From positions 1 to 64,000 of the forward strand of contig CAWFXI010000010.1 of NCBI GenBank assembly GCA_963819685.1: a stretch of 64,000 nt of DNA, in the 5' to 3' direction. Below, piece by piece: positions 13,201-19,482 of this stretch (the first letter of the stretch is position 1; every line of letters begins with the position of its first letter). Both the position numbers and the translations under genes were made by a program. This stretch comes from CAIUGU01 sp963819685 (GTDB lineage Bacteria; Pseudomonadota; Gammaproteobacteria; Steroidobacterales; Steroidobacteraceae). The notes beneath the pieces were generated by a model, which searched no databases, was not told where the DNA came from, and saw only the letters and a program-made list of their open reading frames with translations.

Positions 13201-13422
13201 CGACTCGCCAAAATCCTGGGGATATTTCCATAAAGATACGAGTCTGCAACGGAAGGGCAGCATGCACCAAGTAGCGCTTTTTTTCGGGTAGCGGTGAGTT
13301 TCGCGGTCGGCGACAGACTTAAAAAACTCAACGTCAATATAGCTGCCGTCATCTTTAACGACTTTGCCAAACAATCGGGGATCACTTCTAACTAAGACGA
13401 GCTTATGTGACCAGTCGAACAT
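10233..13422 (-). pseudogene. dpdE: DpdE-like SNF2-family helicase, about ten frameshifts as read
   Basis: A SNF2/RapA-like ATPase, probably the first gene of the dpdEFGHIJ operon. It starts MFDWSHKLVLVRSDPRLFG (an upstream ATG at 13467 is possible). Repaired segments show Walker A DEVGLGKTVEAG (extra T near 12850), Walker B LLVIDEAHRLI (near 12640), motif III LLLLSATP, and helicase C-terminal motifs DQNVAEEGLNLQFVHG and EQRIGRLDRFGR near 11500-11580. Breaks lie near 13275, 12850, 12690, 12640, 12455, 12155, 11955, 11437, 10915, 10445 and 10390. All look like single-base indels between otherwise well-conserved coding blocks. Such motif conservation is unusual for an old pseudogene, so sequence error is a real alternative. 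Confidence 0.68.
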
Positions 13423-13851
13423 GGCTGCAGAAGTTTCTTTCAATTGATTTTGGGCAACATTTGGCAACGGCGGGCGAGGGTAAAAAGGCTTGACTCACCA
13501 ATTCTCGCGTTACGGTCCGATTGCATTGAACTCGAGGTGCCGCCGTAACTCGAATCACGCTCGTCCTCTTGTCGAAACTTCTGCATTCCGCGATCAGAGT
13601 CAGGTTTGCAAAGTTGCAACCCCATGGATCGGTAGAACTACATGAAGATCTCGCTGGCCTCCCTGGCTCTCTCTGGCTCAAGAGTCTTGGCGCCTCCCTA
13701 CCCCCCTCCATGAACGCTCCATTTTTTGATGTTCTAGTGGGAAATTCAGCGGGACTATCGGCGACCGGGTAAAATGCACTGACCAGCGATGGAAGACAGG
13801 CATGGCTTACCATCTCACTCGGTCAGTCACGGCCTCTCCCCATAAATCTGA
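13423..13851. other. Intergenic stretch upstream of the dpd block
   Basis: About 430 bases between the dpdE start and the 3' end of the HD hydrolase gene. Frames crossing it show no recognisable protein, and I see no hairpin units of the neighbouring array. It presumably holds the promoter of the dpdE-J operon, but I could not pick a convincing -35/-10 pair. It also marks the transition from the lower-GC dpd block to the high-GC cassette array. Confidence 0.5.
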
Positions 13852-14379
13852 TCAAACCTCCGCTCCAGCAGCCTTGTTCGCCCCACGAATCTGATCCACC
13901 ACCAGCTTCGCCCAGTCGAAGTACTCGCGCTTGCGCTCAAGCGACCAACCTGCCGGCGGACTTGCCAGGATGTCGCGAAGATTGCAGATCTTGTCCGCCA
14001 GTTTCACTTGACGGGCCTTCAATGACGCTCGCCCAGCCTTCGCAACCTGAAGCTTCTTGCGGGAAGTCTTCGCCAGCCATTTGACGTCTGTCACTTCTTC
14101 GACGATAGAAGCGACTTCCGCACCGAAAGCCCCTCGAATCTCGTCGGCCGTGGTTTCGGTGTCTTCGATCGTGTCGTGAAGAATCGCCGCCGCGATGGTC
14201 ACGGAATTCCGAACCCGCCCCTCGAACCAGAGAACTTCCGCCAGCGCGATCGGATGATTGATGTAAGGCGACTGAGCCACATCCTTGCGCCGCTGATCGC
14301 GATGCTTTCGCGACGCGAATTCAATCGCCTTGAGCGTGAGTCCGATTCCGGTAAGCGGCAGCGACTTCCGACGCGCCAC
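13852..14379 (-). CDS. HD-domain small alarmone hydrolase-like protein
   Basis: 175 residues with the layout of the hydrolase domain of RelA/SpoT and Mesh1: an early HRDQRR segment and HPIALAEVL, the metal-binding ILHDTIEDTE near residue 70, a later EEVTDVKWLA, and QVKLADKICNLRD near residue 125 with the second HD-type aspartate. Members hydrolyse (p)ppGpp or related alarmones, and some act as antitoxins of small alarmone synthetase toxins. No synthetase is next to it. It lies at the leftmost end of the toxin-antitoxin array, downstream of a hairpin repeat, so it may be the last cassette cargo. The biochemical class is well supported; substrate and antitoxin role are inference. Confidence 0.8.
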   Translation of the reverse strand: MARRKSLPLTGIGLTLKAIEFASRKHRDQRRKDVAQSPYINHPIALAEVLWFEGRVRNSVTIAAAILHDTIEDTETTADEIRGAFGAEVASIVEEVTDVKWLAKTSRKKLQVAKAGRASLKARQVKLADKICNLRDILASPPAGWSLERKREYFDWAKLVVDQIRGANKAAGAEV

Positions 14380-14380
14380 T

Positions 14381-14533
14381 TCAGTCAGGCCTCAAGATTC
14401 TGGCCTGCTCGCGCAGCGAGCCATTTGCCGACAAAGCCAGCCCTTTGACGGCAGTCCATTTGTCGGCAAAGCCGACCGGTCGCTTCTGCGATCGAATGCT
14501 GTGGAGTTGGTAGACCCGGTCGAAGCGATCCAT
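14381..14533 (-). pseudogene. Truncated start of a YafY/WYL-type regulator running into repeat sequence
   Basis: The reading frame opens MDRFDRVYQLHSI, the hallmark N-terminus of YafY-family HTH-WYL transcriptional regulators (normally about 230 residues). After about 15 residues it enters the hairpin repeat and is translated as repeat (a segment with ADKWTAVKG and ALSANGS) until a stop at 14381. Only the first codons of the regulator remain, and the rest has been replaced by repeat. It is the shortest of three cases in this region where a minus-strand gene ends inside the repeat family. It is unlikely to encode a working regulator. Confidence 0.6.
14397..14491. repeat. Hairpin repeat cluster 1 (single right-arm unit)
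   Basis: One unit of the island's hairpin repeat in right-arm orientation. It carries the elements CATTTG, TTTGACGGCAGTCCATTTG and GCCGACCGGTCGC, plus a palindromic tail CTCGCGCAGCGAG. It lies between the HD hydrolase gene and the YafY-like start fragment and forms the translated tail of the latter. Confidence 0.7.
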
Positions 14534-14677
14534 AAGCGGAAGCGAGAGCGAGCGCGCTTTCCCCGTCCTTGTTGGTCTTGTGCCTGGCCGATTTACCGAT
14601 CGACGCGTTTTTGCAAATACGCAGCGGTTATACGGGTTGAATGTAGCAGCAACCGGGGGTAGGAGCGAGAGGGGAGA

Positions 14678-15133
14678 GACAAAGAGCGACCGGCCAACTC
14701 TGTTGGCAAATGGACTACCGTCAAATGGCCGGCTCTGCCGGCAAATGGCCCGGACGGGCAAGCCAGAAGCAGAGCGACCGGCCAGCGCTGCTGGCAAATG
14801 GCCTCACGGCATACGGCCGACTCTGTCGGCAAATAGCCCGGACGGGCAAGCCAGAGGAAAGAAGAGCGACCGGCCGGCTGCGCCGGCAAATGGACTACCG
14901 TCAAATGGCCAACTTCGTCGGCAAATAGCCCAGACGGGCAAGCGAGATTCTGGCCTGCTGGCGATAGCCGGCTATTTGCCACGTCTTCGTGGCCATTTGA
15001 CGGCAGTCCATTTGCTGACGAAGTCGGCCGGTTTCTCTTTCTTTTTCTGGCCTGCTGGCGCCAGCCGGCCATTTGCCACGTCTTCGTGGCCATTTGCCGG
15101 GACGCCATTTGCCAACGAAGTTGGCCGTTTCTC
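14678..15133. repeat. Hairpin repeat cluster 2 (three left-arm, two right-arm units)
   Basis: The largest and clearest cluster. Left-arm units of about 85-90 bases repeat three times. Each has GACCGG, a hairpin, GGCAAATGG, a spacer, CAAATGGCC, a second hairpin, GGCAAAT, then GACGGGCAAGC. Hairpins include GCCAACTCTGTTGGC (14693), GCCGGCTCTGCCGGC (14728), GCCAGCGCTGCTGGC (14781) and GCCGACTCTGTCGGC (14816), each with a six-base stem and three-base loop. After a centre near 14945 two units follow in inverted orientation, with GCCACGTCTTCGTGGC and GCCAACGAAGTTGGC. The right arm provides the translated tail of the four-helix-bundle gene. Confidence 0.85.
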
Positions 15134-15492
15134 CTTACGTCGTTCCTCCTCCATCATCGCCGCCAGCTGCCTCGCCAACAACGCGGCTTCGTACCTCAAG
15201 GTCGCTGCCGTCTCAGCGTCGAGGTATCCGACATCCTGCGCCGCATACAGTTGCGACCTCACCTCTCCTGCCGAACCCTTAGCGATCCTAAGGAAATGGA
15301 TGAATTCTTTCCGCCCTCCTCTCTCGTATCCCTCCGCGATATTGGACATGACGGATACGGAAGCGCGGCGGATCTGGTCGCGCAGCGACCAGTCCTGGCG
15401 AAAGCCCTGCTGCGGGTGACGGTGTAGATGCGGGATGTGAGGCGGCGGGCGTCGTGCCAGACGCGGAGGCGTTCGAAGGTGGGGGAAGGCAT
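14972..15492 (-). CDS. Four-helix-bundle (S23/bIVP, Avd-like fold) protein with repeat-encoded tail, one frameshift
   Basis: The family marks are MPSPTFERLRVWHDARRL at the start, then SLRDQIRRASVSVMSNIAEG and a long helical C-terminus. These belong to the four-helix-bundle proteins first found in 23S rRNA intervening sequences and related in fold to Avd of diversity-generating retroelements. A missing G near 15395 separates start and body. After MMEEERRKE the frame enters the hairpin cluster and adds about 55 residues of translated repeat (ANGHEDVANGRLAPAGQ). The natural end near 15145 has therefore been lost or replaced. It follows the HigA-like gene. The first ~18 codons recur as isolated fragments at 16335, 16857 and 19483. 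The function of free-standing members is unknown. Confidence 0.72.
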
Positions 15493-15531
15493 GGCGGTAG
15501 TCCTCGCTCCCTTCCAACCTACGCCCTGCTC

Positions 15532-15855
15532 CTATGCCGCCGGCTGGCGCAGCGGCTGCGGCCGCAGCTTGATCGCGACATCGATGCGTGAGCCAAGGCG
15601 ATTCACAATATTCATCAGCCTGTCCACGGTGAAACGTCCGAGGTTTGCGTTACGGATGCGCGTAAAGTCGCTGGCGTCGATGCCGGTCTGCTGCTGGGCT
15701 TTACGCACACTCAGAGCCTTGCGGTCGAGCTTCTTGATGATTTCTGCGGCCAGAATGGCCTTAAGCTGCTTGACGTCAGCATCCGGATCGCCAAGATCGC
15801 GAAACACATTGCCACTGCCCTGGACCACTTCGACTTCTGCATTCTTTCTGGCCAT
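15532..15855 (-). CDS. XRE-family antitoxin (HigA-like)
   Basis: 107 residues with a helix-turn-helix in the C-terminal half (VRKAQQQTGIDASDFTRIRN, then GRFTVDRLMNIVNRLG), the pattern of XRE/HigA antitoxins encoded after their toxin. The N-terminal GSGNVFRDLGDPDAD is typical of this subfamily and is shared with the second XRE antitoxin at 18634. The toxin stop and this start overlap as TGATG, so translation is coupled. It should bind the toxin and repress the pair's promoter. Confidence 0.85.
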   Translation of the reverse strand: MARKNAEVEVVQGSGNVFRDLGDPDADVKQLKAILAAEIIKKLDRKALSVRKAQQQTGIDASDFTRIRNANLGRFTVDRLMNIVNRLGSRIDVAIKLRPQPLRQPAA

Positions 15856-16211
15856 CAGCGCGCCTCTTTCAGCATGCGTTTCAGTTGCTTGATCCGATCC
15901 ACGATCAGTTCTATTTCATGCTGCGGGGTCTTGATCCCCCGCATCGATTTCTTCTGGAACGCATGTACAACCCAGATTGCATCACCCAACTGGACTGCAT
16001 AAACCACACGGTAAGCGTCACCTCGATGTGACAAGGCGACCTCGAATACCCCGGAGCCGAGCCCATGCATGGGCTTCGAAACATCGGCTTTGCCACCCTC
16101 CGCGGCGATGGTCAGGGCTATCTTGCAACGTTCCTGGGCCTCAGCAGGAAACCCTTCGAAAGACTTGAGGGCGGCCCTGACCCAAGAAACCGGACGCGAC
16201 ATCCTTGTCAT
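15855..16211 (-). CDS. HigB/RelE-superfamily toxin (phage Gp49-like)
   Basis: 118 residues with hallmarks of the Gp49/HigB toxins: VYAVQLGDAIWVVHAFQKKS, then a charged helix with KTPQHEIELIVDRIKQLK. Such toxins are usually ribosome-dependent mRNA endonucleases. It precedes its XRE antitoxin (toxin-first order). About 90 bases upstream lies the CATTTCT-N8-CCGC motif that also precedes other cassettes. A possible promoter (TTGATC and TATGCC) lies between. The pair seems intact. Confidence 0.85.
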   Translation of the reverse strand: MTRMSRPVSWVRAALKSFEGFPAEAQERCKIALTIAAEGGKADVSKPMHGLGSGVFEVALSHRGDAYRVVYAVQLGDAIWVVHAFQKKSMRGIKTPQHEIELIVDRIKQLKRMLKEAR

Positions 16212-16300
16212 CCGAGTACTCCGTTAAAACGATGTTGGCATATCTGCCCACATCGATCAAGCCGTCAATCACGTTCAGCAATCGGCAAAGTTTGTGTCGC

Positions 16301-16322
16301 GCGGGATCGTGCAGAAATGCGC
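16301..16322 (-). repeat. Cassette head motif, copy B
   Basis: Reads CATTTCT, eight bases, CCGC on the minus strand. It sits directly after a four-helix gene fragment and about 90 bases before the HigB-like start at 16211. It is one of five copies with the same arrangement. Confidence 0.55.
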
Positions 16323-16334
16323 GCAACGTCAATG

Positions 16335-16387
16335 AGGCGACGGGCGTCGTGCCAGACGCGGAGGCGTTCGAAGATGGGAGCAGACAT
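16335..16387 (-). repeat. Isolated four-helix gene 5' fragment, copy B
   Basis: Encodes MSAPIFERLRVWHDARRL, the first residues of the four-helix-bundle family with small changes, and nothing further of that gene. It forms the end of the truncated ParE frame and is followed at once by head motif B. Confidence 0.7.
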
Positions 16388-16566
16388 CGCGCGACGGATG
16401 CGTCCACGAATCAGCGCATAGCGAAGGGGCGTGGCTGCGATCGATCTGAACCCGGCGAGAACCGAATCAAGAAACTCAGCGCCGAGGCCCGAGCGCTGCG
16501 CCTCGTACCAGGCTGCAGCTTCGTTCAGATCCTCGTCCGCCTCTTCCCTGAGCCGGACCTCCCGCG

Positions 16567-16776
16567 TCATAGCTTTTTGCGAATCTCCGCAATGACGTCC
16601 TCGGCCGGACGACCGGGGTTGTTGTCGCTTTCATAGGCTTTGAGTCGTGAATCCAATTCGGCTGCCTGTGCCGGGGTCAGCGGCAGCGAGTCGCCGTCTG
16701 CAGCGATGCTGTCCCACAGATCGCCTACGAGGCGAATCCGCTCGCGAACTGACAAGGTACGGAGCTTGGCGTTCAT
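16567..16776 (-). CDS. Addiction module antitoxin component
   Basis: 69 residues reading MNAKLRTLSVRERIRLVGDL, then WDSIAADGDSLPLTPAQAAEL and a basic C-terminus. This is the usual form of the short addiction-module components paired with RelE/ParE toxins. It overlaps the truncated ParE gene by ATGA. Head motif C lies about 50 bases upstream. With the toxin truncated, it may persist alone or neutralise a related toxin elsewhere. Confidence 0.8.
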   Translation of the reverse strand: MNAKLRTLSVRERIRLVGDLWDSIAADGDSLPLTPAQAAELDSRLKAYESDNNPGRPAEDVIAEIRKKL

Positions 16777-16823
16777 GGGCCGATCATACCCGGCACCAAC
16801 GAGCCCAGAAAGCGGGAAAGCGT

Positions 16824-16845
16824 GCGGATTCATGCAGAAATGTGC
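16824..16845 (-). repeat. Cassette head motif, copy C
   Basis: Minus-strand CATTTCT-N8-CCGC, lying between four-helix fragment C and the addiction module gene. Confidence 0.5.
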
Positions 16846-16856
16846 ATAAGCCCAGG

Positions 16857-16910
16857 GCGGCGGCGGGCGTCGTGCCAGACGCGGAGGCGTTCGAAGGTGG
16901 GGGAAGGCAT
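16857..16910 (-). repeat. Isolated four-helix gene 5' fragment, copy C
   Basis: Encodes MPSPTFERLRVWHDARR and then loses the gene. It is near-identical at nucleotide level to the start of the fuller gene at 15492. It lies between hairpin cluster 3 and head motif C. Confidence 0.72.
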
Positions 16911-16935
16911 GGGCAGTTCGTGGCGGATCGGGAAA

Positions 16936-17298
16936 AATTGGCCGGCTGTGCCAGCAAATGATCCGCAATGGCCAACTACCGTTGGCAAATAGCCCGGACG
17001 GGCAACCGGCATCGCCGGCAAATGGACTACCGTCATATGGTCAACTGTGGCAAAAGTCCCCTTCGAGGATAAAGCCCAGACGGGCAAGCCAGATTCTGGC
17101 CTGCTGGCGTTAGCCGGGTATTTGCCACGTCTTCGTGGCTTTATCCTCGAAGGGGACTTTTGCGAGACGCCATTTGCCAACGAAGTTGGCCGGTTTCTCT
17201 CTTAGTCTGGCCTGCTGGCGATAGCCAGCCATTTGCCACGTCTTCGTTGGCCTTTTGCCGGAGGCCATTTGCCAACAGAGTTGGCCGGTTCACTCTCC
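16936..17298. repeat. Hairpin repeat cluster 3
   Basis: Left-arm units, a centre near 17090, and two right-arm units. A 26-base block containing CCCCTTCGAGGATAAAGCC at 17051-17076 recurs exactly in inverse at 17137-17162, so the two arms can pair over a long stretch. The right arm supplies the C-terminal tail of the ORF6N gene. Confidence 0.82.
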
Positions 17299-17632
17299 TG
17301 TCGGCTCGCCTGCTGCGCAGTATGCTTGAGAGCATTGCAACACCCTGCTCAGTGAAGACGAGCGGACGGTAACGCTGGCCGCCCCAACTTGAGATCACAA
17401 ATTGTGATCTCAAGATTGACCATTCGACTTCGCTCAACTGGAACATGAAATCGGCAGGAAAGCGCGTGATATTGCGCCGCACGGCCTGCTTCAATGCCCT
17501 TGGTTCGACACCGTAAAGCTGCGCCAGGTATACGTCGAGCAGCACCTTCTGCCCTCGAATCAGCAGTATGTGTTGGTCGATGTCCTCGCCTGAAAGTGCG
17601 GTGGGAGCTCCCGGAGTCTTGTTTACCTTCAT
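17141..17632 (-). CDS. ORF6N-domain protein truncated into repeat sequence
   Basis: The ORF6N domain, a DNA-binding domain of phage and mobile-element antirepressor-like proteins, spans about residues 20-105: ILLIRGQKVLLDVYLAQLYG, VRRNITRFPADFMFQLS, and RPLVFTEQGVAMLSSILRS. Full-length members continue with a variable C-terminal region. Here, directly after LRSRRADRR, the frame enters hairpin cluster 3 and reads ANEDVANGWLSPAGQ and onward to a stop at 17141. I chose the ATG giving MKVNKTPGAP. Head motif E lies about 105 bases upstream. The domain itself is intact. Confidence 0.72.
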   Translation of the reverse strand: MKVNKTPGAPTALSGEDIDQHILLIRGQKVLLDVYLAQLYGVEPRALKQAVRRNITRFPADFMFQLSEVEWSILRSQFVISSWGGQRYRPLVFTEQGVAMLSSILRSRRADRRVNRPTLLANGLRQKANEDVANGWLSPAGQTKRETGQLRWQMASRKSPLRG

Positions 17633-17735
17633 GGCCCCGATTTTCCAGATTGCCAGCGACCGTAGTTGCGATACGCTCACGACCGAACCGTTGCACCCTA
17701 GACGGCAGACAAGCTTGTGGACAGTCGAGAAACTG

Positions 17736-17757
17736 GCGGGTTTGGCGAGAAATGAGG
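17736..17757 (-). repeat. Cassette head motif, copy E
   Basis: Minus-strand CATTTCT-N8-CCGC preceded by CTCGCTCC instead of a four-helix fragment. It lies about 105 bases upstream of the ORF6N start. Confidence 0.5.
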
Positions 17758-17867
17758 GAGCGAGAATAGCGCCGGATGCCATTCATGATATGGGGGTGGT
17801 AGCATGCACGCCCCCTCATCCAAGCAGGAGACCGCCATGAAGTAGTTACCCCAACGGGAGACTGCTC

Positions 17868-18185
17868 ATGAAGCGTTCAATTCGTCGCCACCAGCAGCAG
17901 GTGGCGAAAGTCCGCAGGCTTCGCATTCTGTATGGCTGCGCTTACGGCCATTCCTGGCGTGCGTTCGATCGTCCGGTACTTGGCGGAACTTTCACAATCA
18001 CAGAGAAGCCCTGGCGCGCCTGTCATCGCTGCATGATGAACGAGCCCGGTTGGTGGATTCGCGAATTCCATACCCGGCCTGCTCGCATCCAGGCGAACCG
18101 CATCGCCCACCGGATTGTCGCCGGTGCCGACCCGGAAGACTTCCAGTGGCCAGACGGCAGAAAGCCTCACATCTACTATTGGTAA
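17868..18185 (+). CDS. Small basic protein of unknown function
   Basis: 105 residues, rich in Arg, His and Trp (MKRSIRRHQQQVAKVRRLR at the start, HRCMMNEPGWWIREFHTRP in the middle, HIYYW at the end). A ribosome binding site GGGAGA precedes the ATG. About 40 bases upstream the same leader is partly duplicated: a GGAGA, then ATGAAG and an immediate stop. I recognise no family. It is the only plus-strand gene in the array and is not paired with a toxin or antitoxin. Confidence 0.6.
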   Translation: MKRSIRRHQQQVAKVRRLRILYGCAYGHSWRAFDRPVLGGTFTITEKPWRACHRCMMNEPGWWIREFHTRPARIQANRIAHRIVAGADPEDFQWPDGRKPHIYYW

Positions 18186-18227
18186 CGGCGGAATCGCTCC
18201 GGTGGGACAGGCATGGTGGGAGCCAAC

Positions 18228-18345
18228 TTACCAGCGGCGCTGCCAGCGTCGCGGATGCCGTGTCCCATGCATCACTGCGAGTACGACGATGTGGGACCTC
18301 TCGACCGTGAAGTAGATGCCAAATGGGAATCGGGCAATGAAACCG
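18228..18345 (-). pseudogene. C-terminal remnant of a ParE-like toxin
   Basis: A frame reading RFPFGIYFTVERSHIVVLAV, then MHGTRHPRRWQRRW and a stop matches the last strands of ParE toxins. No ParE N-terminus precedes it; the frame upstream is hairpin cluster 4. It begins almost exactly where the truncated ParE at 16265-16570 stops, so the two could be halves of one gene or of sister genes. Confidence 0.65.
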
Positions 18346-18600
18346 GCCGGCTGTGCCGGCAAATGGTTCTGACAAATGGCTGACTTCGTCGGCAAAAGTC
18401 CCCTTCGAGGATAAAGCCAACTGCGTTGGCAAATAGCCCAGACGGGCAAGCGAGATTCTGGCTTGCTGGCGTTAGCCGGCTATTTGCCACGTCTTCGTGG
18501 CTATTTGCCGTTAGGCCATTTGCCAACAGAGTTGGCCGGTTTCTCTTTCTTGCACTGGCCTGCTGGCGTAGCCGGCCATTTGCTGACGAAGTCGGCGGGT
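18338..18600. repeat. Hairpin repeat cluster 4
   Basis: Left-arm units with CGGCAAATGG, the CCCCTTCGAGGATAAAGCC variant block, a centre near 18445 and right-arm units with GCCACGTCTTCGTGGC and GCCAACAGAGTTGGC. It separates the second HigBA-like pair from the ParE remnant. Confidence 0.82.
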
Positions 18601-18633
18601 TGCTCTGCCTCTGACCACCGGTCGTTCCACTCC

Positions 18634-18990
18634 TTACGCCGCAACCACTATCCGCCCAGGTTGGCGGCTGCGTCTTGGGGGTTTGACGACGATATCAATA
18701 TCGTGACCCAGCGCGGTCAGCAGGATCATCAGGCGTTCAACAGAGAACCCTTCCAGCCGGTATTTGAGCAGTGCAGAGACCTTCGGCTGGCTGATGCCAA
18801 GGACTTCGGCCGCCTTGGCCTGTGTCGACCCGCGGGTAACGAGCGCCTTCTGCAACTTCGTTGCGAGTTGCGCCTTGGTATGCAGCTCAGCCGCATCGGG
18901 CAAGCCGAGATCGGCAAAGACGTTGCCGGAACCGACTTCGATACGTTGCTCGTCAATCTTCGACCTCGGACCGCGTGCCGTCTTGCCCAT
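18634..18990 (-). CDS. XRE-family antitoxin (HigA-like), second pair
   Basis: 118 residues with GSGNVFADLGLPDAAEL near the start, a helix-turn-helix STQAKAAEVLGISQPKVSAL and a C-terminal FSVERLMILLTALGHDIDIV. It is related to the antitoxin at 15532 but clearly diverged. It overlaps the toxin gene by 38 bases. Antitoxin and autorepressor by family. Confidence 0.87.
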   Translation of the reverse strand: MGKTARGPRSKIDEQRIEVGSGNVFADLGLPDAAELHTKAQLATKLQKALVTRGSTQAKAAEVLGISQPKVSALLKYRLEGFSVERLMILLTALGHDIDIVVKPPRRSRQPGRIVVAA

Positions 18991-19354
18991 CTCTCACCTC
19001 ATGATCAAGAGTGGCTGCGCGCAAGCGTCGCGCCACCAATTTCACGTCGTCCTGTGCAGTCGCGATTCCCTTTGGAGACTTCTTCTTGAAGCAATGCAGG
19101 ACATAGATCGCCTGTGCGAACTGCACGGTGTAAACGACACGATAGGTACATCGGTCGAAGTCCCGGACAATCTCAAAGACGCCCGCGCCCTGCCCCTTCC
19201 ATGGATATGCAAAAGGATGCTTGCCGCCAAATTGCGCTGCGCTAAGCGCCATCCCCATCACGTCGATGACTGGATCCGGAAACGCCAATAGATCGCGCCG
19301 CGACGACGCCACCCACAAGACCAGCTTCTCACCCGACGCTGAATGTTCGCGCAA
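18953..19354 (-). CDS. HigB/RelE-superfamily toxin, second pair
   Basis: About 133 residues. The core VYTVQFAQAIYVLHCFKKKS and the following KGIATAQDDVKLVARRLR match Gp49/HigB toxins and parallel the toxin at 15855. The C-terminal residues after the core overlap the antitoxin gene. Head motif D lies about 95 bases upstream of the start. Predicted mRNA interferase by family. Confidence 0.85.
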   Translation of the reverse strand: MREHSASGEKLVLWVASSRRDLLAFPDPVIDVMGMALSAAQFGGKHPFAYPWKGQGAGVFEIVRDFDRCTYRVVYTVQFAQAIYVLHCFKKKSPKGIATAQDDVKLVARRLRAATLDHEVRDGQDGTRSEVED

Positions 19355-19449
19355 GCAGTATCCCCGTTCTGGGATAAACGGTCAATCGACCGACCAGGCA
19401 CAGGTTCCATTGGGCGATCAGTCGGCAGCGAATTCACGCCGGAAAATTG

Positions 19450-19471
19450 GCGGGTTTGTGGAGAAATGCGC
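19450..19471 (-). repeat. Cassette head motif, copy D
   Basis: Minus-strand CATTTCT-N8-CCGC, directly after four-helix fragment D and before the second HigBA pair. Confidence 0.55.
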
Positions 19472-19482
19472 GCAGAGCCAGT

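Larger units (their letters stand above)
16265..16570 (-). pseudogene. ParE-like toxin truncated and fused to a four-helix gene fragment
   Basis: Starts MTREVRLREEADEDLNEAAA, followed by WYEAQRSGLGAEFLDSV and ATPLRYALIRGRIRRAM, the N-terminal two thirds of a ParE/RelE toxin. At the point where the final strands should follow, the frame passes into a copy of the four-helix-bundle gene start (APIFERLRVWHDARRL) and ends shortly after. The conserved C-terminal strands are missing. It overlaps the upstream addiction-module antitoxin gene by ATGA. Probably not a functional toxin. Confidence 0.72.

Noticed and set aside
13403..13813. Possible gene upstream of dpdE
   Set aside because: The frame is Ser/Arg-rich without recognisable motifs, overlaps the dpdE start and lacks a ribosome site; more likely the upstream regulatory region.
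17352..17819. Alternative frame overlapping the ORF6N gene
   Set aside because: It has no family features, while the competing frame carries a clear ORF6N domain.
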